From contig NZ_BPTV01000002.1 of assembly GCF_019973375.1 (NCBI RefSeq), positions 228,321 to 292,320 of the forward strand: a stretch of DNA of 64,000 bases, in the 5' to 3' direction. Under the pieces are notes generated by a model, which ran no database searches, had not been told where the DNA came from, and worked only from the letters and a program-made list of their open reading frames with translations. This stretch comes from Prevotella lacticifex (GTDB lineage Bacteria > Bacteroidota > Bacteroidia > Bacteroidales > Bacteroidaceae). Each line of letters starts with the position of its first letter. Within the stretch, counting starts at the first letter, position 1. The translations under genes and the position numbers were made by a program. Below are positions 54,191 to 62,958 of this stretch, one piece after another.

Positions 54191-54413
54191 GATAGAATCT
54201 ATCTGAACAATCTGATCTATCTGAGCAATCTTTGGATTGATTCTATCTTATCTATCTAAGCAATCTTCAGATTGATTCTATCCAAGCAATCAGAGCAATC
54301 TTCAGATTGATTCTATCTATGCTATCTGAGCAATCTTCAGATTGATTCTATCTATGCTATCTGAGCAATCTTCAGATTGATTCTATCCAAGCAATCTAAA
54401 GATAGAATCTATC
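54191..54413 (+). repeat. Five-unit 35-bp iteron array with flanking palindromes
   Basis: Five units start at 54223, 54258, 54293, 54328 and 54363, exactly 35 bp apart. The shared core is GAGCAATCTTCAGATTGATT followed by CTATC; CAATCT and AGATTG form a dyad inside each unit. The array is bracketed by two identical near-palindromes GATAGAATCTATC (54191-54203 and 54401-54413). Identical spacing and a binding-site-like core suggest an origin of replication or a relaxosome/partition site. Confidence 0.88.
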
Positions 54414-54561
54414 TTTCGCATAGTTTGAGCCAGTAAAATACTGAGTCTGCGAGAAACTGATGAATACACGCTTACGCAAGTTTTATAGATGAAATGACAT
54501 ATCCGCTTGAAAACCAGCATACGAACCTAATCATTTTGCATTGCCACCGCCACGGCAGTCC

Positions 54562-54675
54562 ATTGGGAGTAGCAAGTTGTGACTTTGTGTCCACAACACC
54601 GGCTAAGGCCGATGTCGCGCCAAAAGTCTCACTTGCCTGCTGGTGCAGGAGGAAAATGAGGTCGCAACTCCCAAT
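54562..54675 (+). other. Candidate origin of transfer (oriT) upstream of mob genes
   Basis: Between the iterons and the mob genes, ATTGGGAGT (54562-54570) and ACTCCCAAT (54667-54675) are perfect inverted repeats enclosing a smaller one, GTTGTG (54576-54581) with CACAAC (54592-54597). oriT sites of small mobilizable elements usually lie just upstream of the relaxase operon and contain such repeats. The nick position cannot be told from sequence alone. Confidence 0.45.
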
Positions 54676-54699
54676 TTTATCATTTGAAATTCAATCATC

Positions 54700-55092
54700 A
54701 TGAAAGAAGGAAGAACCATCATCTTTAAGGTTAGACTGACACGGGAGGAGCTGCAGCTCTTCCAAAAGAAGGCTGAAAGCTATGGCGGCAACACCAGTGC
54801 CATGGTACGGGATGCCGTCCGGCTCTTGGACGACAAGGGAGTGAGAGGGCAAGTAAAGTCAATGAACACGCTGATTTCTTTTTACAAAACTTTTCAACAG
54901 CAACTATCCTGGTTGGGTGGAAACTTCAACCAAAGTATGCACCGGGCCAATGAGCTGACCATCGCCGGTGAGCTGTCGCCCAGCTATTTCTCTAATGTCC
55001 TATTGCCTAAGACGAAGGAGGCTATATCTATTATCAGACAGCTGAAGAGTGAGCTTGACAAAGTCCATTCCCAAATTGAGAACAAACAATGA
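54700..55092 (+). CDS. MobC-like relaxosome accessory protein
   Basis: A 130-residue protein with an N-terminal ribbon-helix-helix (IIFKVRLTREELQLFQKKAE, residues about 6-26) and a helical part containing LSWLGGNFNQSMHRAN, the hallmark of MobC/MbpA-type plasmid mobilization proteins. It binds near oriT and helps the relaxase. The stop overlaps the start of the relaxase gene (55089-55092). Confidence 0.88.
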   Translation: MKEGRTIIFKVRLTREELQLFQKKAESYGGNTSAMVRDAVRLLDDKGVRGQVKSMNTLISFYKTFQQQLSWLGGNFNQSMHRANELTIAGELSPSYFSNVLLPKTKEAISIIRQLKSELDKVHSQIENKQ

Positions 55093-56423
55093 TCATCACC
55101 ATTCTCCCGTCATCCACTACTTTCCACGCCATCGCCTACAATGAGAAGAAAGTCGAGAAAGGACAAGCTTCGCTGACAGAGGCAGCGAACATTGGACTCC
55201 GGCAGGAAGCTTATACTGCTGACAATCTTCGTGAGTATTTCAAGTTGTACTCAGCCCGTAACACGCGGATACAGAATACCCAATTCCATGTAGCTGTCAG
55301 CTGCAAGGGGAATGAATACTCGTATGAGCAGCTTCTCGACATCGCTCACCGCTACCTCAAGGAGATGGGCTATGCGGAAGAAGGACAGCCGCTTTTGGTC
55401 TATGCTCATCGTGACACGCCGAACAATCATATCCATATCATCACCAGCCGCGTCGCACCGGATGGTCATCGCATATCCGACAAGTTTGAAAAAAGGCGTA
55501 GCCGTGAAGCGTGCGAGCGCATCATGCAGGAATATCATTCACAGCAAGCAGGACAGAACTTAGATGGTCAGCAGTCAACGTCCGAAACCGCCAACACCGA
55601 AGTCTGGAACGAGGCTCTTTCTTACCGTTATACTTCCAAGGCTCAGTTCTACGCCATCCTTGAAAGCATGGGCTATGACTGTAAGGAAGATGAGCAGGAT
55701 TATTCCGTCAGCTTCTATAAGAACAGCACGTGTCAAGGAAAGCTGTCACTCCAAGAGATTCTTCGTCATGCTAATAAAGAGAACCGCCCCGACAACAGAC
55801 GACGCCAACAGCTGCGTGCCATCCTGCAAAAGTATCGCAACCTGTCTGCCAACAAGGAAGAACTTGCAGCTCACATGAAACGCAAGTTCGGCATCAGTCT
55901 GGTATTCGTCGGCAAGGCGGATAATCCCTACGGCTACATCCTTGTTGACCATAAGAACAAGACGGTCTATAAGGGCGGTGAGTTTCTCAGCATCAGAGAA
56001 CTGCTTCAGTTCGAGGATGCTGCCACACGTTTTGCCAAGATTGAGAAGACAATCGACGAGCTGTTGGTCGATAATCCGAAGCTGACGACAATGGACATAA
56101 ACCGCATTCTTTATCGGCAGTTCGGCACACGAATACATCGCGGCACGGTATCATGGAACGGCGAGACGATCAACCTGCGCGGGTCGGTCGTCTGCCAGCT
56201 TCATGACAACTATCTGGAGTCAAAGGGCATTGCCAAGAAGGTCCATGTCATGCATCCTCAGACGGAACAGAAGCCACATCAGTCTGATACTGCCAACGCA
56301 AGACCCCCAATGGACTCACAGACGGGTTCCAAGGATGCCAACCGTGAGTATGAGGTCGGCAACGGCATGAACGTGAATGATATTGACGATGAGCAGAACC
56401 AGCAGAGCAAATGGAGAAGATAG
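55089..56423 (+). CDS. MOBP-type relaxase/mobilization nuclease
   Basis: A 444-residue relaxase that nicks DNA at oriT and leads it through a conjugation channel supplied by another element. Motifs: N-terminal AYNEKKVEKGQA with the probable catalytic Tyr of family relaxases nearby, NTQFHVAVS (residues about 61-69), and the metal-binding three-His motif HRDTPNNHIHI (about 107-117). The C-terminal half is charged and hydrophilic. All motifs are intact. The neighbouring tra module at 1-12150 belongs to a different type of element and is broken, so help must come from elsewhere. Confidence 0.9.
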   Translation: MIITILPSSTTFHAIAYNEKKVEKGQASLTEAANIGLRQEAYTADNLREYFKLYSARNTRIQNTQFHVAVSCKGNEYSYEQLLDIAHRYLKEMGYAEEGQPLLVYAHRDTPNNHIHIITSRVAPDGHRISDKFEKRRSREACERIMQEYHSQQAGQNLDGQQSTSETANTEVWNEALSYRYTSKAQFYAILESMGYDCKEDEQDYSVSFYKNSTCQGKLSLQEILRHANKENRPDNRRRQQLRAILQKYRNLSANKEELAAHMKRKFGISLVFVGKADNPYGYILVDHKNKTVYKGGEFLSIRELLQFEDAATRFAKIEKTIDELLVDNPKLTTMDINRILYRQFGTRIHRGTVSWNGETINLRGSVVCQLHDNYLESKGIAKKVHVMHPQTEQKPHQSDTANARPPMDSQTGSKDANREYEVGNGMNVNDIDDEQNQQSKWRR

Positions 56424-56612
56424 AAGAAGTGGCTTGATTCGAACCATAACCTCTGGTTATTTTTGCAAAATCTCCTTTATGGTATCATCACAATAATGAA
56501 GGACGCTATTGATGATGATTATGATTGTAGAGAATACATTTATTTAATTTCTTTATTTTCATCTAAAAACCTAATATTTTTATTTTCTGGCTTATAATTC
56601 GGATATTTTATG

Positions 56613-56620
56613 TAAATTTG
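56613..56620 (+). promoter_or_regulatory. Bacteroidetes -7 element before the unknown cargo gene
   Basis: TAAATTTG is a perfect TAnnTTTG box, 53 bp before the ATG at 56674; the -33 box is weak. The transcribed leader (56633-56656) contains AATCTTCAGATT and CAGATTGATTC, pieces of the iteron core found at 54223-54397. Confidence 0.55.
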
Positions 56621-56673
56621 CATGTAAAGTCAGAATCTTCAGATTCAGATTGATTCATAAATTAAAATTAATT

Positions 56674-58446
56674 ATGGCAGATCAAAACTTTAAAGAATTT
56701 ACGATTGAAAAAATAGGTCCTTTCCGCAAAGGGATAGCTGTAGCAGAAGGTTACGTGCCTAGAACATTTTCTGATGCCACATTTGAAGCAGAACCTTGGT
56801 CTGATGCTGCCAAAGCTTACGCTTTAATAACCGAGGACAATAAAATTATCACTATAACACCGTTGAATCCTATTCAACGGACAATATACGGTGATTATAT
56901 TTGTAAATATCCATATGTTGTCCATCACGCTCACAGAGACTACAATACAATTAGCTGTATTTTCAGATTTTTTTCTGAATCTGGAAAACTACTAGATAAA
57001 GAAGAATTGGCAAAATACGGAAATCCTATAGTCTATAACGATTCGTATCTTTCAGATTATATACTTGATGGAAACACAAAGAATTGGGAACATTTGGTGG
57101 TAGTACCCAAAGGAGAAGGAGTACTTTATAATGAGTATAACAGAACATTGTATGATTTTAATACAATGAAATCCTTGTTCACTCTTCCAGATGGGGTGCA
57201 GTTAGATGGGAATTTCAAAAATGGAAAGTGTAAAATCAATGTTATTAAGGATAATCGAGATTGCATACTAGAGATTAAAAGGAATCAAATTGTTAGACTA
57301 CTTGATGTTCACGACAAGGAAGCCTTGCAAATATGCATTCGAATAGATGAAGAAAATGGCGATGTCGAAAGTATTAAGAAATTATCAGAGCTTCTACCAA
57401 AGGATGAAAACATGAACATGAAGGTAATTGCAGCAGCATTAGACTCTAATTTTTCTTATATTTTTAGATATTTTTCAGAGAGTTGGAATAACAATAAGAC
57501 TTTCTGTGACTTCTATTTTAATTACATATCGGACAGAGTAATTACAGAAGAAAATTTCCAAGAAGGATTTTCCGTAAAAGGGGAAGAAGTGAAAATAATT
57601 AGACTGCTCGCAGAATATACATTTCGTCACCCATCCTACAAAGCCAAATATTGTCTACATTTTGCTAGGAACGAAAAAGATAAGCTTAGAACTGAGTTCG
57701 GAACAAATTGTCACATATTTGATAGATTCTTCATTTTGACGTATTGTAAATCAATCATCACTGGAGGCCTTGAGCAATTTAGTGATGTCACGAGAATGGA
57801 TCTTTCAGAAAATCACAGAATGTTTCGAATATTTAATTATAAGGGAGAAGAACTATCAAATGGCTATTATGATTCTTTAATTGTGAATCCAAGATATCCT
57901 AATCAGTTATTTAGATTGCCTTTACATTGCAATAAATTCTTATTCAAGCGCGGGAACGACAGTGGATTGTTGATAGTTACTAACATTTTAAAAGAATATC
58001 TGTTCCCATCAAATTTCGAAGACGTTTATTTTTACAATGATAATTTGATTGTTTTAATCAATAATAAAGGCTCAAAGAAAGTTATAAAATGTGATTTAAG
58101 TAAATTACAGGATGGAACAGACTTTCAAGACTTTTTTGCAGAATCTGCCAATCAAGCGCAGGATAGCCCAGACAATTGTACCGAAACTGAAATGCCAGAA
58201 GACGCAGATGTTCCTGAAGAATTCCAAGATATTCAATATTTAGGTGAAATCCATGATGACGTTGATGAGCATGACTTCGAGCTTGAGTCTTTTCATGGAT
58301 ATATCGATTACGGCAGAAAGACAACAGATTATTTTTTGTTTAAATATAGACCTTTTGGAAACATATATCTAAATGGGGAAACAGATTATAATATGTCCGC
58401 AGATTTGGATTTTATTCAAAGTAGAGTTCTATCTTTCCTAGAATAA
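56674..58446 (+). CDS. Large AT-rich protein of unknown function, probable cargo
   Basis: 590 residues from the ATG at 56674 (MADQNFKEFTIEKIG; eight more residues if started at 56650). I recognise no family. The sequence is soluble, rich in aromatic and acidic residues, with repeated beta-hairpin-like phrases (YICKYPYVVHH, GKLLDKEELAKYGNP, YKGEELSNGYYD) reminiscent of WG/beta-propeller-type repeats but not proven, and an acidic C-terminal linker (ETEMPEDADVPEEF). There is no nuclease or ATPase motif. GC content is visibly lower than that of the mob genes (roughly one third), which suggests acquisition from another source. It follows the relaxase by 250 bp with its own -7 element, the usual place of cargo. 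Confidence 0.7.
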   Translation: MADQNFKEFTIEKIGPFRKGIAVAEGYVPRTFSDATFEAEPWSDAAKAYALITEDNKIITITPLNPIQRTIYGDYICKYPYVVHHAHRDYNTISCIFRFFSESGKLLDKEELAKYGNPIVYNDSYLSDYILDGNTKNWEHLVVVPKGEGVLYNEYNRTLYDFNTMKSLFTLPDGVQLDGNFKNGKCKINVIKDNRDCILEIKRNQIVRLLDVHDKEALQICIRIDEENGDVESIKKLSELLPKDENMNMKVIAAALDSNFSYIFRYFSESWNNNKTFCDFYFNYISDRVITEENFQEGFSVKGEEVKIIRLLAEYTFRHPSYKAKYCLHFARNEKDKLRTEFGTNCHIFDRFFILTYCKSIITGGLEQFSDVTRMDLSENHRMFRIFNYKGEELSNGYYDSLIVNPRYPNQLFRLPLHCNKFLFKRGNDSGLLIVTNILKEYLFPSNFEDVYFYNDNLIVLINNKGSKKVIKCDLSKLQDGTDFQDFFAESANQAQDSPDNCTETEMPEDADVPEEFQDIQYLGEIHDDVDEHDFELESFHGYIDYGRKTTDYFLFKYRPFGNIYLNGETDYNMSADLDFIQSRVLSFLE

Positions 58447-58985
58447 GCAAATATAACACCCAGTAAAAAAAGCCTCAATTATCCCAATTTCGTTGAACGG
58501 GAATGTTCGGCCTTTGACCGCCCCTTTTGCGGATGCGGATGTTTTTAGTTACATATGTAAACGACAGGGATGCAACGCTGCCGAATTTCCATTAATGTTT
58601 GGCCTATTACTTGCAGAATAACCTAACTCCCGTGGAATACGATCCCGAACATTGGCGGCGTGGCCGGCATTAGCTGACCATGCCACCTTTTGAAAAATTC
58701 TAGAACTGATTCGCCCACGCTAACACCCCTTCTATTTAACAAGAGTTCTTCGTGTTGCGAGGTACGTGCAATACGAAGACATCTTTAATTTTCGAATGGG
58801 TATTGATGGAATCAACGTATAACGAGAGAGGAATACATTAATGCGGTTGTCAAGTATCTCGACTTCTGCGAACCATTCATAGTCAACCGCAGTCAAAAGA
58901 TCATCCAGAGACTGAAGGTCTACCTATATTGAATCCAGGCTTGCATCCACCCATTAGACGTTCTTCCTTAGATAACTATCCTGTA
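58447..58985. other. Decayed region after the cargo gene
   Basis: No intact gene. Bases about 58818-58931 are open in one frame (ITREEYINAVVKYLDFCEP... to a stop) and may be the tail of a lost gene. TTGAACGGGAATGTTCGGCC near 58493 resembles the 21-bp motif repeated around the ISAon1-like element. The region looks like a graveyard at the right border of the mobilizable element. Confidence 0.45.
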
Positions 58986-59222
58986 TTATAACAAGCCACA
59001 TACAGGGTCTTCCCTGATTATCTGTGGTTCAGCCTTGCCTTTCAGTATCAGCACTTTCTTTCCGTTGCGGTAGATATGCAGCTGTCTTGAACGCACCACG
59101 GCCGTTAGCTCTGGATTGTCTTGTATAGCCTGCCATATTTGGTGGTAGACGCCATCATCATCCATCAGCTTATGCTGTAGGTGTGAGCACATGTTTGTAA
59201 TATCAATGTTAGTTTTCATCAT
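58986..59222 (-). CDS. Small conserved-looking hypothetical protein, possibly a truncated N-terminus
   Basis: A 78-residue frame, soluble, MCSHLQHKLMDDDGVYHQIW ... LHIYRNGKKVLILKGKA. The sequence looks like a real protein (regular hydrophobic pattern) and I have the impression that related N-termini belong to longer Bacteroidales proteins, so this may be a fragment ended by the decayed region. It starts 14 bp after the next minus-strand gene and could form an operon with it. Confidence 0.5.
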   Translation of the reverse strand: MMKTNIDITNMCSHLQHKLMDDDGVYHQIWQAIQDNPELTAVVRSRQLHIYRNGKKVLILKGKAEPQIIREDPVCGLL

Positions 59223-59236
59223 GTCTATTAGTTCTC

Positions 59237-59848
59237 CTACTTGTTTTGCATTTGAGTCCGACCCAATCGTTCTGCCTTAGCACGTCTTGCACGCTTGGAA
59301 ATGATAATGCCAGCGATGACAGCCCCGGCCAAAGTTAGAAAGGATGAGATGGTGATTGTAAGCACGATTGCATAAAAAGAACAATCTTCCCAAAACAGCA
59401 AAACAAGCAATGCTATAAGCAAGACGAAAAATGATATAGTGAAGATGGTTAATAATTTAGGCTCCGCCTCCTTGTCCCTTCTTTCTTCTGGCGATAGATT
59501 CTCTAGGCCCTTCATCCTATTGGCCCATGCATCATCATGGACAGCCTTTTCCATGGTGCCCAAGAACTCGTCAATGCTCTCTGCCTTCAATGGTATTCCG
59601 AAATCATAATCCTCACAATATAGCTTTCCACAGTATTTACAAGAATCTGGGCTCCATAAATCCCTCACTTTATATTTGCCGTGATAGCTCTCAAGTGATT
59701 CTTTCACCTGTTTTCTCAATGTTCGTGTTCTCTCAACCTCGCCATCGTCTTCCGGTTTAGATTTCCATAGAGCTTTAGCACCCTCGAAAAGTCCAAGGAA
59801 GATGAAGAAGACCAAGCAGACAGTGCTAAATGTTATAACAAATGACAT
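59237..59848 (-). CDS. Membrane protein with zinc-ribbon-like Cys pairs, unknown function
   Basis: A 203-residue protein with three membrane segments: residues about 4-24 (VITFSTVCLVFFIFLGLF), 133-152 and 157-180. The loop between the first two holds CKYCGKLYC (about 71-79), a possible metal-binding site on the cytoplasmic or periplasmic side. Family not recognised. Immediately beyond its start codon (59848) lies the left end of a transposase remnant read in the opposite direction. Confidence 0.6.
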   Translation of the reverse strand: MSFVITFSTVCLVFFIFLGLFEGAKALWKSKPEDDGEVERTRTLRKQVKESLESYHGKYKVRDLWSPDSCKYCGKLYCEDYDFGIPLKAESIDEFLGTMEKAVHDDAWANRMKGLENLSPEERRDKEAEPKLLTIFTISFFVLLIALLVLLFWEDCSFYAIVLTITISSFLTLAGAVIAGIIISKRARRAKAERLGRTQMQNK

Positions 59849-59851
59849 TGA

Positions 59852-60916
59852 AATAAGATTTTGAAGTTAGTCTATTCTTGCTATTATCCCTTTTGTGCCA
59901 CTTTGGAAGACTGGGTTGAATCGTTTGGAGAATCATTGTCTGACGGCTATACATCCAAGGCTGAAAAGATACTTGAATCCTATAACATAGACAAAGATGG
60001 CCTTATAGCAAAAGATTCACACCTTCCCCTATCAATCATTAAACCGGAGTTATCAGCAGGCATAGAGGAAAAACAGATACGCCACCTCATCACTGAGTAC
60101 AACCGAGGCAGAGACCGTATGACGAAACTGAAATATGCAAGCTCAATGTTGGAAATTGAAGATGGTACTGCAAAATGCTGTTATATCAGCGTTGATGATA
60201 TTGGAGTAAGGTTCCAAAAGTCCAAGAGAAAGCAGAAATACAAGAAGGGTAAGTCGTTTGTTGAAAATACCGTTATACACATTCAATCAGATGGGAAACA
60301 GTACACACTGACAGCCGTAGGAATGGACAAGGCTTTCAAACTGCTCATTGCATTTCTTCTTGAAAACAAACTCATGGAGGGCAGTCGTCTCATATTCTTC
60401 TCTGACGGGGCCACATGCATTCGTGACACCATTGAGAAATACTTTGGATTCAGGCAGTATACCCTCATTCTTGACTGGCTCCATCTGGAGAAGAAGTGCA
60501 ATGAATTCCTCAGCATGGGGATAAAAGGGGCAAAGGATGAGAAACTGCAGATAAAGAAGAGACTGGCATCTATACTTTGGACAGGAAGATATCAGAACGC
60601 CATCAACTATCTTGATTCATTAAAGAAATCTCAAGTTAGAAATTTGAAGAAGATAGAAGAACTCAAAGATTATATACGTCGTAAGTCCCCCAACTTAACA
60701 TGCTATGCATTGCGCCGTGAGTTGAATCTTCGAATTTCAAGTAACCGCGTAGAGAAAGCTAATGACTTAGTCGTGGCAATGCGCCAAAAGCACAACGGCA
60801 TGTCATGGTCAAGAAAAGGGAGTAGTGCACTTGCCATAATTACAGCAGCAATGACTAACGGAGAACTTGGAAAATGGATCACAAAGCAGGAAATCAGCTA
60901 CCGCATGGTTGGATGA
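59852..60916 (+). pseudogene. ISLre2/UPF0236-like transposase, probably 5'-truncated
   Basis: About 350 codons; no ATG near the beginning (first candidate is TTG at 59861). DDE-like landmarks are YISVDDIGVRFQK (residue about 108), IFFSDGATCIRD (about 178), ILDWLHLEKKCNEF (about 203) and the C-terminal SNRVEKANDLVVAMRQKHNG with MSWSRKGSSALA. The order and the final motif resemble ISLre2/UPF0236 transposases, which normally have about 100 more N-terminal residues. No inverted repeats were found, so it is a remnant, although the catalytic part is uninterrupted. Confidence 0.7.
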
Positions 60917-61127
60917 TGGGATTTTCAACCGTACAGGTCGAAAAAAGTCGCTGCTGCTGCCCGTGAAAAGTGAACGGGTATGCTCCGGAATCGAGGTCGC
61001 CCTACGGCCCTTGTGAACGGGCTTGCTCGGCGCAGTTTAATTCTTCCGTGTTTGGAGCATGGCTCCGCCAGCCAGAATATGGTGCATAGACGGTACATTT
61101 TCTCTATTAGTTTTGTACCTTTGCATC

Positions 61128-61526
61128 ATGAAGCATAAAGAAGTTCCAAATAAGTATGAGTTTTTTGCCAGTTTTTTCCTTCCCAATGGTATGTTGGACT
61201 GGTTTGATATAGTGAGAATAGAAGAAGAAACCAATGACGGTACTAAGAAGTTTGACGGATTCTTCAGCACCATACTTCACATATATCTAGATGAGCGTGA
61301 CAACCGTGAGGGAGAGACACTTGGCCTTGTTCCAAACGGCTTTACCGAGCCTACAACAATCAAGGATTATCCGATTCGCGACCGCAAGGTGATACTCCAT
61401 GTCCGCCGCAGGCGTTACAAGGATGCTGACGGTAGGAGTATAATCCTTAACCATTATCCGTTGAAGTCGGACGGCACGGAACTCTCTGTAGAGTTCGGTG
61501 TTTTTTTAAAAGACGATCCTCGATAA
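61128..61526 (+). CDS. ISAon1-like transposase, N-terminal region (first frame)
   Basis: 132 residues from the ATG at 61128. It carries no DDE motif; it corresponds to the N-terminal DNA-binding part that ISAon1-type elements encode separately. A TACCTTTG -7 box (61116-61123) ends only 4 bp before the ATG, so the mRNA may be leaderless. Near the end lies a run of seven T and four A (61501-61511), where a shift into the frame of the second gene can occur. Confidence 0.8.
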   Translation: MKHKEVPNKYEFFASFFLPNGMLDWFDIVRIEEETNDGTKKFDGFFSTILHIYLDERDNREGETLGLVPNGFTEPTTIKDYPIRDRKVILHVRRRRYKDADGRSIILNHYPLKSDGTELSVEFGVFLKDDPR

Positions 61527-62604
61527 CAATCCCGTTACGTTCAGTTCCGTAGGGAAGTACTACCACCTAAAGCCAAGTACGCTTGGGAGGTACTACAAGG
61601 AAAGCCTGAGCGGTTTTAATGACTGGGAGCAGAAAGACCATGCCGTTGACTGGATGCTGCTGGCGGGGAATCTGAGCGAGTATTGCAGTATTGACGAGAC
61701 TCAGATTTGCGGCGAGGTCTATGTGTTCCTGACCAGCAAGGCTGGCCACGGCATGAAGAAGACGCTTATAGCCTCGGTAAAGGGTACGAAGGCTGAGACG
61801 GTCAGCGCAATCCTGCTAAAAATCCCCAAGGAGGAGCGTGAGAAGGTCAGGGAGGTTACGATGGACTTCAGCGATTCAATGTACAGTATCGTAAAGACCT
61901 GCTTCCCCAATGCCACAATAGTCATTGACTGTTTCCATATCGTACAACGCCTTTGTGAGGCACTCGACGAGATGCGGCTCAGGTTCAAGCGCCTTGCCGT
62001 AACCAAGACCAAGAAGGAGGCCGCAGAGCACAACCAGCGTGAGGACGAGAAGGCAAGGAAGCGTAAGTACAACAGGGAGTGGTATGCCAGCCACAAGGCA
62101 AGCAAGAACGTCAAGGGCAAGAAGCGCGGAAGGAAGCGCATCCGCAAACGGAAGTTCAAACCGCAGACATTCTCCAACGGCGACACGAGGGTCGAGCTGT
62201 TGACAAGGGCAAGAACCATACTATACAAGTCTGGAGAGAAATGGGGCAAGAATCAGAAGACAAGGGCAAAGATATTGTTCGACAACTATGAGAAGCTCAG
62301 GGAGGGCTACTCTCTAATATGTAAGATAAGAAGCATCTTCCAGAAGAATATCACAAAGGGGCAGGCTAAGGGGGAACTGCACAGTTGGTATAAGGAAGTT
62401 GCCGATTGTACCATCCGTGAAATCAAATCTGCCAGAGACTGCATCAAGGCAAAGGAGGAAGAAGTCCTCAACTATTTTATAAACCGGCATACAAACGCTT
62501 CGGCTGAATCATTCAACTCCAAGATTAAAGGCTTTAAGGCTCAACTGCACGGAGTGGCTGACATCCCGTTCTTCATGTACCGTCTATGCACCATATTCGG
62601 CTAA
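61510..62604 (+). CDS. ISAon1-like transposase, catalytic part (second frame)
   Basis: Open from 61510 to 62604 in the frame +1 relative to the first gene; there is no good start codon (the first ATG is at about 61651). It contains SIDETQICGEVYVFLTSKAG, VTMDFSDSMYSIV, IVIDCFHIVQRLCEAL and the C-terminal NASAESFNSKIKGFKA, which give the DDE set of ISL3/ISAon1-type enzymes, with a basic insert (KKRGRKRIRKRKFK). Expression probably needs a net +1 (or -2) shift at the T7A4 run to make a fused protein of about 490 residues. Confidence 0.85.
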   Translation, partial: KTILDNNPVTFSSVGKYYHLKPSTLGRYYKESLSGFNDWEQKDHAVDWMLLAGNLSEYCSIDETQICGEVYVFLTSKAGHGMKKTLIASVKGTKAETVSAILLKIPKEEREKVREVTMDFSDSMYSIVKTCFPNATIVIDCFHIVQRLCEALDEMRLRFKRLAVTKTKKEAAEHNQREDEKARKRKYNREWYASHKASKNVKGKKRGRKRIRKRKFKPQTFSNGDTRVELLTRARTILYKSGEKWGKNQKTRAKILFDNYEKLREGYSLICKIRSIFQKNITKGQAKGELHSWYKEVADCTIREIKSARDCIKAKEEEVLNYFINRHTNASAESFNSKIKGFKAQLHGVADIPFFMYRLCTIFG

Positions 62605-62651
62605 CGGAGCCATGCTCCAAACACGGAAGAATTAAACTGCGCCGCTTGCTC

Positions 62652-62958
62652 CGGAATAAGGTCAAAACACGCATAAATTTGCTCATTTCTGTCAACTTTT
62701 GAGAAGAAAATCAGCAAAACGGAGCAACAAAAACGAGCGAATGTTTAGAATCTTTACCTTCTACATTCCGCTACAAAGTGAACGGGTAAAGTCCGGAATA
62801 CGTACTTTTTACTCTGAACATCAGAATAGAGAATTATCTCTTTGTGAGGCCCAAAATCAAATTTAAATTCTCCTGAATGTGTATCCGATTTTTCTACATT
62901 TGAAGAATTTAGGACAATCCTTCGCAACCAGTAGTCTAAGTGGTAGGCTGTCAAAAAT
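62652..62958. other. Region between the ISAon1-like element and the last transposase
   Basis: No gene I can support; a 66-codon minus-strand frame (62754-62954) is AT-rich and without motif. It contains the third copy of a 21-bp repeat beginning TGAACGGGTAAAGTCC (62779-62799). Confidence 0.4.

Larger units (their letters stand above)
61029..62643 (+). mobile_element. Complete ISAon1-like insertion sequence (1615 bp)
   Basis: Ends are long inverted repeats starting GGCGCAGTTTAATTCTTCCG, matching over at least 39 bp (61029-61067 and 62605-62643), and an exact 8-bp target duplication GCTTGCTC flanks it (61021-61028 and 62644-62651). It carries a small first gene and a transposase in a different frame. 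Intact ends and duplication show it is complete. Confidence 0.95.

Noticed and set aside
54191..54413. CRISPR array
   Set aside because: Units are contiguous 35-bp tandem repeats without unique spacers and no cas genes are present.
62754..62954. 66-codon minus-strand frame after the last transposase
   Set aside because: No motif, AT-rich and interrupted from any neighbour; not supportable as a gene.
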